64,000 nt of DNA, from positions 4,216,001 through 4,280,000 of the forward strand of contig NC_056048.1 in the NCBI RefSeq assembly GCF_004379255.2, given 5' to 3'. Positions 1 to 11,453 of this stretch are shown here, piece by piece; positions within the stretch are counted from its first letter, which is position 1; the number at the start of each line of letters is the position of its first letter. The stretch is from Salvia splendens (Eukaryota; Streptophyta; Magnoliopsida; Lamiales; Lamiaceae). A model generated the notes under the pieces. It saw nothing but the letters and a program-made list of their open reading frames with translations. It was not told the origin of the DNA and did not search any database. The position numbers and the translations under genes were made by a program.

Positions 1-261
1 TTTTTCCGTTCTCGTACCTGCCAAGCACATTTCACCATTGTAAGAGCACATTGTAAGAGCACACGATTGGTTTTCATCTGAGGTGTCTAAGTTGTGACTT
101 GTGAGTGTGTGTGGAACCTTGAGTTTTAGCAGAAAACTTGTTACTTTGATTACATATCTTCTCTATAGCCTTTTATGTTTATGCACTTGTTGTCTGATGC
201 CAACCAGGATTGACATGCGTTTTAATTTTCTTAAGATTAAACACTGGGCTTCAAATTGCAG

Positions 262-2303
262 GAGAATGGATTATTACACGTACCCAAGGGTCAAGCTCAG
301 AACCCACAGGCACAGATGTTTTCGGATCCGAATATGGCTATGGATATGATGAAAAAAAATCTCTCAATGATTATTCCACAGGTGAAGTTGCTGCCTGCTC
401 CATCGTTTTGATACTTGTAGTTTGTAACAAGATCTATCTTTTCTAATGTGCTTGCCTTTTTGTTGAACAGACACTTACTTTTGCCTGGGTTAACTTTTTC
501 TTCTCTGGATTCGTAGCAGGTATGTTTAGGTTGCCTTTTCTTTTCTTTCCTTCCTCACATATTTGTGAATGTGTAACCTGAGATGCTCAATTTCCATATA
601 GTTAATTTATTGCCACTTTACATTGATTTTTATGTCCAATATGGGAACTTTTGTTACTAAAATCAAATAGGAGTATTAATTATTGTGTATCGCCGGTGAA
701 ATTTTTGCATTTAATTATATCCTAGCAAGTCTGATATGAAGGTTGTACATCTTGTTTTTGCAGCAAAGATTCCATTTCCGCTTACCCAGAGATTCAGGGC
801 AATGCTGCAAAATGGCATAGACTTGAGCACTGTTGATGTTAGTTATGTCAGCAGTCGCTCTTGGTATTGTCGCTACCCATGAACAAAAAATTCAAATCAC
901 TACCACAGTTTCTTTTGACTGGCTTTGAGATTATAGCTGATGTAAAAAGTGATAAAAAAATTTCTTGGCAGGTATTTTCTCAATCTTTTTGGGCTAAGGG
1001 GTCTCTTCAGTCTTATTCTTGGAGAAGACAATGGTCAGTATTCTTGACCTTTTGCCAATGCTGTTCTTTGTTGGTAGTTTAAAACCACACAACAAAAATT
1101 GTAGAACCAACCAGATACGTATCTATCACTATAATGAAGAAAGTACTTTTACTTGGTAACTAACACGAGTCCTTGATCTTCAACAGCAACTGATGATACA
1201 CAGCGCATGATGCAAATGGGTGGATTTGGATTCGACCCAACCAGGGTAAGGCTATATGTTTTTTCCTTCCCCTGTATATACTTTTATAATGAGAGCAAGT
1301 ATTCTTTCTGAACTTGTTCTTGTTCTACTTCTACATAATTCATGCGGATTCGATGAGTAGCTAACTGTCTTATGAATTTGATTGTTGCTTGATTATAGTC
1401 TTGAATATGTAAATATAAGGTTTTTTTCAGCACTCGACCAACTTTTTCTATTGATCTGGATATAAGTTTTCAAAATCTTTTCCACTTTTTTAGTTGGCAG
1501 TTTGTGCTGGACTCTATGGAGGGCATTACCCTGTATAACCTATTTTTAAGAAGAAAACCTGTTGTTTGGTGACCCAGAATTTCAATTGATTTGGTTCCCT
1601 CTTCTGAACTTTGTTATATCCTTATTGGGTTTGTTAACCTCACCATTCCACAGCCATTTGTTTATAAGGATCTCGCCTTTTGAAATGCTATGTGCTTCTG
1701 TAATTTATGATTTTCCTCAGTTTTCCAATGACATGAAACTCCAAAAGCTGTCCAACATCAGCATCCTTTTCCTGGAAATGTGTCATTATTTAGTGGGTGC
1801 CTAACTTTAACAGCACACTGACCAAACATTTATCTGTCAAACTGCCAAAGGAACCGTTTTGAGATTAGGTTGAAGACCTTTAAAGAACTTGCACATTTTA
1901 ATCTTACAGCCTTGGCGCATATGCTAGGATTTGAGTGTCTTTTAAATCTGGATACCTTAGTGATTGACGATTTATAACAAGTGTAAGTCTATCAAAGATC
2001 TGCACAGGCACAGTTTACACTGATTTAATGAGCAGCTAAGTTGGTTAAGCAGTTTGGCACCTTTTAATGACTTGGTAATCATAGTTTCTGTTAAAATATT
2101 AGATATTAAAAATATGCCAACGCGCTACTGTTTCTGAAATGAAATTTGTTATCATGAATGTTTTTGATGGGTTTGTATTCTTCTTGTTGGATCAGAGTTT
2201 GGGTGCAGAGAAAGATAATCTGGACATCGTCCAACATGACTGGGCCTTACCAAAATTCGAGCAGCGAGCAGAATCTGTACTGAAGAAACTTGTCCAGAAA
2301 TGA
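262..2303 (+). CDS. EMC3: ER membrane protein complex subunit 3, C-terminal 165 residues (5' end outside window)
   Basis: Six exons are read at 262-381, 471-519, 764-863, 972-1033, 1187-1245 and 2196-2303; all introns are GT-AG and the joined frame is open to TGA at 2301-2303. The product begins [11 protein letters not shown], includes [18 protein letters not shown] and the membrane segments [16 protein letters not shown] and [17 protein letters not shown], and ends [19 protein letters not shown]. These match plant EMC3, a YidC/Oxa1-type core subunit of the ER membrane insertase that inserts transmembrane helices. The family protein is about 246 residues, so roughly the first 80 (first membrane helix and cytosolic coiled region) lie left of the window. 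The last intron is long (1246-2195). I see no disabling change in the visible part. Confidence 0.96.
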
Positions 2304-2868
2304 CCAAGTACCTGCGGTCCATAGTCATACTCATACATCATTGCTCCTGCTATCCCCTCTTCGTTGTGCGTCTAGGTGCCACGATCCCAGTAGCTCTAAA
2401 CGAAAGGATATCGAGTGCTGGGGTCCAAACCAGCCAAAACGCCTCATTACATTGTTTGTCTCCACTGTAGTAAAAGGAACCATCTTTGATGTTGGCCGTA
2501 GGCTTTAACTTTTAACTAATGGTAATACTTTACCCCCAGTTAATTTTTTAAACAACCAACATCTTATGCCAAGGAATTAGACTATTGTTGTTCCTTGGGA
2601 ATTTTACAATTGTACTAACAAGTGTGTTTTTCTTTTCGTACAAAAATACGTAGATAATGTGGATTTTTTTTTAGAAAAAAAAATAATTTCATCAAGAAAT
2701 TATAGAATTGCAAGTTTAGATCCTAATGGAGTGAATTCTCCTATGATCAAAGGTCAGTGTACAAACTATTTGGAACATGTTTTCTTTTAATAGAGCTGTA
2801 GGAGTGAGGATTAAACATTCATCCTTAATTTTTGTGCAGCTTTTTTTATGGATAAATAAATACTCATA
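2304..2868. other. EMC3 3' flank
   Basis: This stretch holds the probable EMC3 3' untranslated region followed by AT-rich spacer. I see no gene in it. Confidence 0.5.
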
Positions 2869-3117
2869 CTCCCTCTATCGACTAATAAACATTTCATTTT
2901 GTCATTTTTGTCGGTCAATCAATAAATATTCTATTTAATTTTTACTTTTGATAATGGATCTCGCATTCTACTAATTTTATTGCGCTCACATCTTATTATA
3001 AAATTAATATATAAAAGTATGACTCATCTTCTATTAACATTTACCACTCACTTTCTATTACATTTCTCAAAATCCGTGTCCAGTCAAAATTAGCCTTATA
3101 TTAGTGGACGGATGGAG
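2869..3117. mobile_element. Stowaway-type MITE
   Basis: The left end reads CTCCCTCTATCG and the right end is its imperfect inverse, GGACGGATGGAG. Both ends are flanked by TA, the Tc1/mariner target duplication. It is about 250 bp, AT-rich and has no coding capacity, as expected of plant Stowaway MITEs. Confidence 0.8.
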
Positions 3118-3640
3118 TATTATTTTAAAGACTGTCCCAGAGTGGAATCAGACTCGGGTATTTAATCTCGAATATTGTTACTCTATTGCTCGCACCACTT
3201 TGATATTTAAATTAAACATATTCAAAACAGTTGAATGTTTAAATAAAACATATTCTATGTTGTTATTATAGTAACACTATATTTGTGTTAATTTTTATTC
3301 ATGAATTTAGATCCGCATAAAGTAAGATGAAAGGAGTAATTTAAATTTGATCGATACAATCATACAAAGTATTTGCATGGATTCATGGATTCGTATCAAA
3401 TAAAGTTGAGAAAAAGAAAAATAAAATGTGGGTTAAGAAAGAATCTTGGTGTGTGGGACCAAGGTTAGGTAAATTGGGCATGGCAACAGACAACAATGAC
3501 GTGCTCCGCATCCACGTGGCGAGTTCGTATACGCCAGGGATGGACAGCGTTAAATCAAACGGGATGGTGGGGCCCGTAGTATTAATCGACAAAGAGGAAG
3601 CATGAAATATCCCCTTTCTATATTTTTTGTTGTACCCTAA
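3118..3640. other. Intergenic spacer
   Basis: AT-rich spacer with no supported gene. Short reading frames near 3383-3592 have no recognisable product. Confidence 0.4.
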
Positions 3641-4730
3641 AGAGCGCGGATGCTTTCAATCACCCCGCCCCTTTTTTTTTGTCCACGGCCTCACTTTTTT
3701 ATTCATAGCCACAATTTTTTCCTCTACTGCCTCATTATAGGCGGACACTTCCAATATCCCCAAAATTTTATAACCAATTTTAATTTTAATTTTAATTCAA
3801 TTATAATAATTAATTAAATTTATCGGACTATACGTAATTATAAAAATACGGGTATAAGTGAAGAAATTAAAATTAAACACCACATTTTCGTTGTATTAAA
3901 GTGGGGGGTAAAAGTATACAACGAAATATTATTCTATTAAACATCATAATAGTGTTCACACTGCACCGGCACCTCCCCTACGTGCCCAAACTTCTTCAAC
4001 CAAATCGTAGACAACCCGATCCGGCCAGTGCAATCACTCCGAAGGGTGAAGCACCGGTAACGTTCCGCCAATTTCGTCGCTATATGGTTGAAAAGGGGTT
4101 GCTACATTCTGAATCGGCGGCGAAAAATCTCGGGTGGATACCGTGGGTTATCCACAAAGTAGTCAGCCATTAGACGTTGGTGCGCTCCGGTATGGTCTCG
4201 TGGGATGGTCCGCCGACGACTAATCGCACGAGGGATCGCGCCCTCCGCCACTTCCGCATTGCGTTCCGCCGCTCACGCCGCTTCCTCCTCCTCGGCATCG
4301 TACTCCACCTCTTCGATCAGATAATTCCACGCGTCCATCCATAAATCGTCCATTTCAGACTACAAATTCTAGTGATAGAAAATATGTGTGTGAAGAGGTG
4401 GAATGTTTGGTGTGCAAATAATGAGAAGTGGAGGAGGAGTATTTATAGATGTAATTTTCGAAAAAATTTAAAAAAAAATAAAAAAATCAAAGTGGGGCAG
4501 ACGTCCATAGCCCGGCGCCCCACTATAGACCGCCCCACCCATCGCCCCATTTCGCCCCGCGGACCCCACCATCGCCCAGCGATCGCCCCGTAGGAGGCGA
4601 AGCCTCTACCGCCCCACCCTCGCCCCATTTTTCTTGTCCGCCACGGGGCGGACGTTCTCTCCACTATAGACCGCCCCACCCTCGCCCCATTTTTTCGTCC
4701 GCCCCCCTTTTCCTCCTATAGTGGATGCTC
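3641..4730 (-). mobile_element. PIF/Harbinger element A, internally deleted copy of family B
   Basis: The right end is GTGGATGCTC followed by TAA (4731-4733). The left end, after TAA at 3638-3640, reads AGAGCGCGGATGC and aligns, with a small deletion, to the inverse of the right end of element B (near 25100). Inside, on the minus strand, lies a shortened transposase frame closely similar to that in B. The GC-rich subterminal region (4500-4720) repeats GACCGCCCCACC-like blocks. It is about 1.09 kb, so it is a non-autonomous deletion derivative of the B family. Confidence 0.82.
3956..4353 (-). pseudogene. Harbinger transposase remnant: N-terminus fused to C-terminus
   Basis: The minus strand reads from ATG at 4353 (MDDLW) through segments matching the B transposase (ADYFVDN, THIATKLAERYRCFTLRSD, then GRI). 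It then jumps directly to the C-terminal end (EEVWARRG) and a TGA at 3956-3958. The whole DDE catalytic core is therefore missing by internal deletion, and there are additional frame disruptions. It cannot encode an active transposase. Family assignment rests on side-by-side similarity with 21504-22780. Confidence 0.8.
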
Positions 4731-4733
4731 TAA

Positions 4734-5100
4734 TTATAATCGTAATTAAATTTATGCAGTAGATCTATTTCATGAAATTTCTAAATGCCATACTTCACAA
4801 TACCACATACTCCTATAATAAAAGAAAATCAAATCATTGCAGTCTTTTCTAATTATAATGAGCAATTTTTTTTATTTAAATTACAATTGATGATGGAATA
4901 TATACAACATCCAATACCAATAGTCTTTATAGTGTAGCATACTATTTTAATATGCAATCGATAATGTGGAAAAAATGAAAATAAACAATAACTTAGCTTA
5001 CTTTTTTGTGTATAATAAGGCATAGTAGTACTACATTTTTTATGAACAAACTAAAAAGAAAAACATAATTAGTTAATTATTAATTTTGAACTTAGTACTC
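4734..5100. other. Intergenic spacer
   Basis: AT-rich spacer between element A and the LTR-like block; I see no feature in it. Confidence 0.4.
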
Positions 5101-6330
5101 TGTCACGATCGCATTTTGCTAAAGATAGCGAAAGCAGGTAAACCACGACTAATGAGAAGGATTAAAGAAGCGGGGAAAGAAAAGGGGTAGAACTTGAGAA
5201 ATTTGCACAAAGACCAAGTCGATTGATATCATAAAATAGAAGCCAAGTATTCAATTACATGGTCTTGGAAATATGATAAACATCTCATCAATAAATCAGA
5301 GTTTGATGGTGAGATTCTATAATTCTCATTTCACAAAAGCACAGCGGAATAAGTCCTTACTAAAAGACTTCGTATATGAAGATACGAATCATTGGAAGAT
5401 CAACTTGATTATTTAATAATATCGACTCCGATCATCACTCCATCCTCTTGACCTTCAACCTGCACATTTATAAATACATGCAGGGCTGAGTACAGGAGTA
5501 CTCAGTGGACACATGCCGAAAAGCAAAACATACATTATATAGTTGTCAAGCCATCACAGTAACACATGGGGTTTTTTCTTAAAAGGCTCGAGCTTACTAA
5601 ATTCTTTTGTGAGCTAAAAGTTCGACTGCAGACTAAGCTCTTTCATCATTCATAATTCATCATTCATCATTCCATTCATAATTCGTCATATCTAAACATT
5701 CAAGTGCCGGGAAGGTGGTCACCTCCCACGGTCACCCATCATTCCATTCCATTCAAGTGCCGGGGAGGTGGTCACCTCCCATGGTCACCCATCATTCCAT
5801 TCCATTCCATTCATCAAAACAAACATTTATGGCATGACAACAACTTGAAAAGAATCATAGCTCCATTTTGAGAAAAGATGATATTTCATAATTTCGCAAG
5901 TATTTGATTTATATCCACACTAATGTGTTGGATATTAAAAGAAAGTCCACCTGATATGTTTGTTCCTCAATTCAATTACTCACGTTGGCCACACTTGCCC
6001 TTGAGCAATTTATTATTTTGAAAATAAATAGCGTAGCACGCTAATTATTACTTGAACCATTTTTCTTGAAAAAAGAATGTATGCATCCTATTGGATAACA
6101 CCTATATCTTAGTCTCATCTTATAGGATTTTCTAAATCCTACTTCGGGATTAACTACTCTGCAAATATAATTATCCACTTTACTAACTCCATAGAAATTC
6201 TATTCTCTTGAAAATAATTACTTGGGTACTTATTAAATAAAATATGGATTCTTGGAAAATCCCCTTTTCAAATCCTTTTCTTCAAATTTTCTTAAGGCCG
6301 CCCATGACGCCGGTCGGCCCTCTGTATCTC
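5101..6330. mobile_element. LTR-like repeat block (boundaries uncertain)
   Basis: The block opens with TGTCACGATCGC, resembling the 5' end of plant gypsy LTRs (TGTCACG...). It has no long reading frame and a mixed composition typical of LTR sequence, with a short tandem repeat inside. I could not find a matching 3' end or target duplication, so its extent and class are only an inference. Confidence 0.4.
5698..5804. repeat. 53-bp tandem duplication with palindromic core
   Basis: Two adjacent copies start ATTCAAGTGCCGGG at 5698 and 5751. Each contains the near-palindrome AGGTGGTCACCTCC, followed by CATCATTCCATTCC. The copies differ at a few bases. Confidence 0.85.
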
Positions 6331-7515
6331 TGATACGCTCGGATTTTGAACTCTTTTAAGGCCTTTATTTGGTCTATTTTTAATGTCAAAATCACAATTC
6401 ATGTCATTTTTTGCATATTTTATCTATTTAGGTATTTTGACGTGTTTTGTGAGATTTGTGCATATTTGAGCCTAAAAGATAGGAAAAGGTCGAAGTTGGG
6501 AATCTGGAGCATTCGAGATGCCCAGCGGTCCGCTGCAACATGCACAGCGATCGATGAGGCCCAACGACCGCTAAGCCAGTAGCGGTCCGCTCCGGAGAAA
6601 GTTGTGCTGAAACGAAGAACACGCCCAGCAACCGCTCGAAGAGTTTCCGAAGCTACTGGAATATTCACAACGACCGCTGTAACACAGTGTAGCGATCGCT
6701 ATCTAAGAGGCAGAGGCTACGGTTCAAGGTGCATGGACCGCTGGCCAAGGTGCAGCAGTTCGCTACAAAAATGCGGCGCACAAATTTGACCTACTTTCTC
6801 CCCAAGATTTACCAAACTTAGCCACTATTTGCCTTATTTGATGGAGTTCGGTTTTCCCTCTATAAATAACCCCTCAAACCTCTTCATTATGATCATCTTT
6901 TTGCCTTATAATTCTAGAGCATAAAATTGAAAGAGTTCTTCATTGAGCAAGAGGTTGAAGAATGAATCAAGAAAAGGTCAAGGCTACAAAGATTCAACCT
7001 TTGGGTTTTATTGCTTTAGTTCTTATGTTCACTTTGTTTTCCCTTCATTTTATGTTTTTAGCTTATTCAATTATGTGTAACTAAATTCATAGGATTCTAG
7101 GGATATGTTAGTAACGACTTTGGTTATACAATTTCGTTTTGCTATTTAATATCCGTTTTGTTTTTACTTCGTTTCTTCCCTAAGTTGTTCCGTAATACTT
7201 CACGTTTGAGTTACACATTCGGTGATGATTTAATATAACTTGCTACATAATCGTGAGATGAGGTTGACAAGTTAGATCCACTTAGTACACACTACAATTT
7301 GTTTTCCTTAAAACGACACTGTTAATTGAGAGATAGATGATTTTTCAAGGGTTTTAGGAGCTTTTAGGAGTTACGGATCTAGGATTGACAACCCTAGTGT
7401 TAATAATCTACGCTTGTACCGCATGGGCAAAACTTATGTGACTCGTTCTAGCGAAGTATAAACTGTGCTAGGGTATTGTAGTTGGAACTTGTATAACTAT
7501 AACTGTGAACGAAGT
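6331..7515 (+). mobile_element. LTR-retrotransposon-like sequence, probably a solo LTR
   Basis: It starts TGATACGCTCGG and contains repeated AGCGGTCCGCT / CAGCGATCG motifs (6520-6760), a TATA-like CTATAAATAA near 6860, then AT-rich sequence with no coding frame. This combination of GC-rich motif array followed by a core promoter is typical of gypsy LTRs. It abuts the truncated 3' part of Harbinger ORF1 (element E) at about 7515, suggesting insertion into that element. I could not identify an exact target duplication. Confidence 0.45.
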
Positions 7516-8447
7516 ATAAATCGCAAAATTTTTTGACATCTCTGTCGACTCGGTCAAAATGGCTGCGGATCATCTTCATGGTGCGGCAGCGTGGCCCCTT
7601 CGGCTTGTTCTCGTTGTAGGCATCGGTGACCTTTTCCCAAAAACACTTGCGGGTTTGTTGATTCCTGACGATGGGATCGTACGAGACGCTGACCCAAGCG
7701 TTGAACAGAGTCATCGTCTCCTTGCGGCTGTATGGATGACGGTCGATATCCTCCTCCTCTGCGTTCTCCTCCTCCTCTTCCTCTATGGCGTCGAATGCGT
7801 GACCCCCGGAGCTTCCACCGCCTCGTGCTCCTTCCGGAGTGGGTTCATGATACGAGATTATTATTATTTAGCATATCTTCCATATCTTCTATTATTATTA
7901 TTATTTTGTTTAGATAATATGTGTGGAGTCTTCCATAATATTCAGTCAATTAGTCAATGAATCTATGAAATTATCGTTAATTTGGCTCAATTAATTGTGC
8001 TTCAAGAAACCTCTCCTAAGGCTGCCGACGAGACTGTTCTCGCGCTCAGCCGCCCTCGCCGGAGCAATCGTCGACCCAACGTCATTGGGCGCTTGATACC
8101 TACGACACTCGTTTCTTGATTGTAACTGGAATTCGAACGTTAAGGAAGCGTTTCCTTAACAACTGGTGCTTTCATCGTGATATATGCTAAATAATAATAA
8201 TCTCGTATCAGTTCATCCAGAAAATTCTCCCTAATTTGGGATAATCCCTGTGAATACCTCGGGGCGGAGGGATGAGCGTATGCATCCTCAACAAAATGAG
8301 GTGGTTGATACGCCGCCGGCGTCGACGAGCCTTGGGTGTCCGGCATCGATGAACCGGAACCACCCAAGACATTGTACATGCCCCCCAATCGCCAAACGTG
8401 TTCAAGTCATAGCCGCCAGAGCCGACAGAGTTTCCGTCGCCGGACAT
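7470..8447 (-). pseudogene. Harbinger ORF1 (Myb/SANT-like) pseudogene, interrupted
   Basis: The minus strand starts MSGDGNSVGSGGYDL at 8447. It shifts frame at a C-run near 8385, continues PPHFVEDAYAHPS to LDEL, is broken by the insertion at 7848-8210, and resumes with HPYSRKETMTLFNAWVSVS, IVRNQQTRKCFWEKV and DRDVKKFC. The WVSVSYDPIV..N.Q....FW pattern is the tri-helix/SANT-like domain of plant PIF ORF1 proteins, often labelled NAM-associated or glutathione-transferase-T3-like in plant annotations. This DNA-binding partner normally assists the transposase. The C-terminal half is missing beyond about 7515. Confidence 0.8.
7848..8210. mobile_element. 363-bp TG...CA element with long inverted ends, inserted in Harbinger ORF1
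   Basis: The element begins TGATACGAGATTATTATT and ends AATAATAATCTCGTATCA, so its termini are inverted over roughly 25 bases. It is flanked on both sides by GTTCA (7843-7847, 8211-8215), a 5-bp target duplication. TG...CA ends with a 5-bp duplication indicate an LTR retrotransposon footprint such as a solo LTR or miniature (TRIM-like) element. The sequence ACTGGTGCTTTCATCGTG near the right end resembles the region just downstream of some gypsy 5' LTRs. It splits the ORF1 frame exactly at the duplication. Confidence 0.75.
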
Positions 8448-8897
8448 TTTGAGATGAAAATTGGAGAGGTGAGATGAAAATTGGAGAGGAAAGAGAGATG
8501 ATTTGAGAAGAATAGATGTGTGTTTGTGTGTATAATGATGATGAAAGAGGAGTATTTATAGAGTAAAAAAAGAAAATAAAATAAAAAATACCTCTGAACG
8601 GTAAAAAATGGTAACAATACCGTTTTAATTTTTTTATTATTAAAATTGATTTTTTTAAAAAAATGATTTATTGCGTCAGTGTGACGACGCCCACTCGCGG
8701 GCCGGCGAGTGGGCGTCAAGCCTAGCGCCAGCGAGCGCCACGTGGTGCTGGCGCGTGGCGAGACGTCTCGCCAGCCCACCCTTCGGGACGAGACGCCCGC
8801 CGAGACGAGACCGAGACTGAGATGGAGGGCTGCAACGCCGTCTCGTCTCTCCGAGACGATATAGAGACAACAACGAGACGCGTTGCGGATGGCCTAA

Positions 8898-9842
8898 TTA
8901 GTTTATAATTGATCGCAAACCCCTATAAATATATTTTTATTTATTTTATACACAAAGTAAGCTAATAAATATTTTGGAGTAAGTAATGTTTGAAAAAGTA
9001 TAGTAAAAATTGTATTTGTAAGTTTTATGACTTTATCTCTCCCTCTCAAGGACACTTCCTATCCCATTTAACTTTATTTCTTAATGATCTTTATCTTAAA
9101 TGAAGAAATATGACTATTTTTATGAATTCTATCTCTTCCTCAGAGTCATAGTTCCTATCTCTTCTCACTTTATTCTCGTGGTTCTTATCTCTTTTTTTCT
9201 TTTATACTGTAATACTACAATTTATTTGTCTCTTTGTCTCCTGTATAATTATTGGATTCCTCATATATAATACAGTTACAGAAGTAAAATTATCGATTAT
9301 TTTGGGATAGTGGCAAACATATATCTTGGCTATTTTATTGATATGAATCTATTCCAATCCATCTTATTTCTGATCCCTTAATGGCCAATTGGTCATCTAA
9401 ACTTCTTCTACTAAAATACTAATGTTTTACTGTATTATTTAACCAGCTAATTCCTTTGAATCAATATATTTGGATCTATAATAGAAAAATATTGAGATTT
9501 CTGACTACATAGGTGGCATGAGATACTGAAAATACTTGCGCACATTTCTTTCTATCTTTACATTTAATATTCCCTCATATAATAATTTAGCTACCCTTAT
9601 TATTATATAATTATTACAAAAATGCCATAATTTGGTGATTTAAGAAACTGGAAAGGAGTCCACGTCGGCAGATTGATGGGCCCCATTTAACAAATGGGCA
9701 TAGCTGTCACTGTTGGGCCCACACAAAGTAATGCCACCGACCTTCGTCACTCAGTTGGCCCACCATACCTCGCTTTTTAATGAACTTTCCAGTTGTAGCA
9801 CTGTGCCTCATTTCACCTTCATTTACTTTATGTTAAAAAATA
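8898..9842. other. Intergenic spacer
   Basis: AT-rich spacer with no supported gene or RNA. A GC-richer patch at 9655-9780 has no recognisable content. Confidence 0.4.
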
Positions 9843-10699
9843 GAGGGAACATCATTTTAGGTCCATGAACTTTGCCAAAGTATCATTTTAGATCCGTGAA
9901 CTTTGAAAATCTTATTTTAGGTCCGTGAACTTTGAGTTAGTTTCATTTTAGGTCCTTTTTACTATTTCCAAGTTTTTTTAGACGAAAATACCCTCACTAC
10001 CTTAAAATATATATATTTTTAATAAATTTATCATATACTCATATTTTTTATAAATATCTTTACAATATTTTTTGTCAAATTTTCTAAATATAATTTGACC
10101 TTAAATATTATCACTTAATTTTGTGACATGCAAGTAAAATTGCTTCTTCAATTTTTTATATTAATTTTTTTAAAATTGAATAAATAACTTTTCTCTAATA
10201 ATAAAAAATTGAATAAAGATCTTTTCTTGCATGTCACAAAATTAAATTATAATATTGAAGGTCAAATTATATTTAGAAAATTTGTCAAAAATATATTGTA
10301 AATATATTTATAAAAAGATCTTTATTCATTTTTTTTATTATTAAAGAAAAGTTCTTTATTCAATTTTTAAAAAAATTAATATAAAAAATTGAAGAAGCAA
10401 TTTTACATGCATGTCATAAAATTAAGTGATAATATTTAAGGTCAAATTATATTTAGAAAATTTGACAAAAATATATTGTAAAGATATTTATAAAAAAATA
10501 TGAGTATATGATAAATTTATTAAAAATATATATATTTTAAGGTATTGAGGGTATTTTCGTCCAAAAAAACTTGGAAATAGTAAAAAGGACCTAAAATGAT
10601 ACTAACTCAAAGTTCACGGACCTAAAATAAGATTTTCAAAGTTTACGGACCTAAAATGATACTTTGGCAAAGTTCATGGACCTAAAATGATGTTCCCTC
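9843..10699. repeat. 857-bp foldback (giant inverted repeat)
   Basis: The left arm begins GAGGGAACATCATTTTAGG and the right arm ends with its inverse, CCTAAAATGATGTTCCCTC. The arms pair with few mismatches for about 400 bases each and nearly meet at the centre around 10200-10290. Each arm carries repeated 'TTTAGGTCCRTGAACTTTG' phrases at the outer end. There is no coding frame and I found no clear target duplication, so the class (foldback MITE, Mutator-like or other) is open. Transcription would give a long hairpin RNA. Confidence 0.9.
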
Positions 10700-10852
10700 A
10701 AAATGAGGGAAAAATAAAACCATGCTAGAGTTTTACTCTTATGCCAAATTTGTTCTCTTTCTTTGATATTCTTACTTATCAAGATTAATATTAAAAATAA
10801 TATAAAATATTTTTTGAATTTCGATAAATTAAGTGCTCTTAGATCTCTAATA

Positions 10853-11098
10853 CTCCCTCCGTCTCTTATAATTTGATCCGGCACGGGTTTTAAGAAATGT
10901 ACTAATAGAAAGTGAGTTGCAAAAGTTAGTGGTACGTGAGTTCTACTTTTGTATATTAGTTTTATGATAAAATGTTAGTGATAATGAGTTAGTAGAATGT
11001 GAGATCTACAACTAAAAATGGTAAAAAGTGAAAGATGGAAATTTTTTAGGGACAGACGAAAATAGAAATAAGTGATAAATTTTCAGGGACGGAGGGAG
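10853..11098. mobile_element. Stowaway-type MITE
   Basis: Ends CTCCCTCCGTCTC and GGGACGGAGGGAG are inverted repeats, flanked by TA on both sides. Non-coding, 246 bp. It is closely similar to the outer Stowaway at 47713-48206. Confidence 0.88.
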
Positions 11099-11453
11099 TA
11101 TATATTAGCAGTTTAGAAAATGCGAGAAGGTAAAATTAGTAATGTGATATTGACCTCCATATTCCTTTGCCATTTAAAAACAACATATTTCAATGATATT
11201 TCATTATAAACTTTATAAAATTGAGATTATATTTCATTAATTTTTTATAATATTATTTTCATCCACTTTTAAGTGCAGAGTAAAAATAAGAGTATTACTG
11301 GGCAGATAGAATAATAGATAATATTTCTTAAAAAAATTAGTAGAATATTTCTGATTAAATTTTATGGCAAAAGTTATAATCATTTACAACTAGGCATGAC
11401 TAAAGATTCTGTAATTAAATTATAATAGTACTACTATATTTTAAAGTAGCTAA
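11099..11453. other. Distal promoter region of the Hev b 5-like gene
   Basis: AT-rich with no gene. The last bases (TTTTAAAGTAGCTAA) match the region directly upstream of the TATA box of the paralogous gene near 18950-18970, so this stretch was promoter-proximal before element D inserted. Confidence 0.55.

Larger units (their letters stand above)
7470..8894 (-). mobile_element. PIF/Harbinger element E (ORF1-bearing), left part lost or interrupted
   Basis: The right end is GTTGCGGATGGCC (to 8894) followed by TAA, the inverse of a GGCCATCCGC-type Harbinger terminus. The leader from about 8460 to 8720 (GAATAGATGTGTGTTTGTG, TATTTATAGAGTAAA, ATTATTGCGTCA-like and CGCCCACTCGCGGGCC motifs) closely parallels element C at 24565-24850, although E carries ORF1 and C a transposase. 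No left inverted repeat was found; LTR-like sequence adjoins at about 7515. Confidence 0.75.

Noticed and set aside
1562..1804. 80-residue frame inside EMC3 intron 5
   Set aside because: Lies wholly in an intron, with no recognisable protein and no splice evidence.
6296..6320. TTAAGGCCGCCCATG as the missing left terminus of element E
   Set aside because: Only partly matches the right terminus (GGCCATCCGC), and no ORF1 3' sequence follows it, so the match may be chance.
5101..7515. Complete LTR retrotransposon
   Set aside because: No gag, protease, reverse transcriptase or integrase frames and no paired direct LTRs; only LTR-like sequence can be supported.
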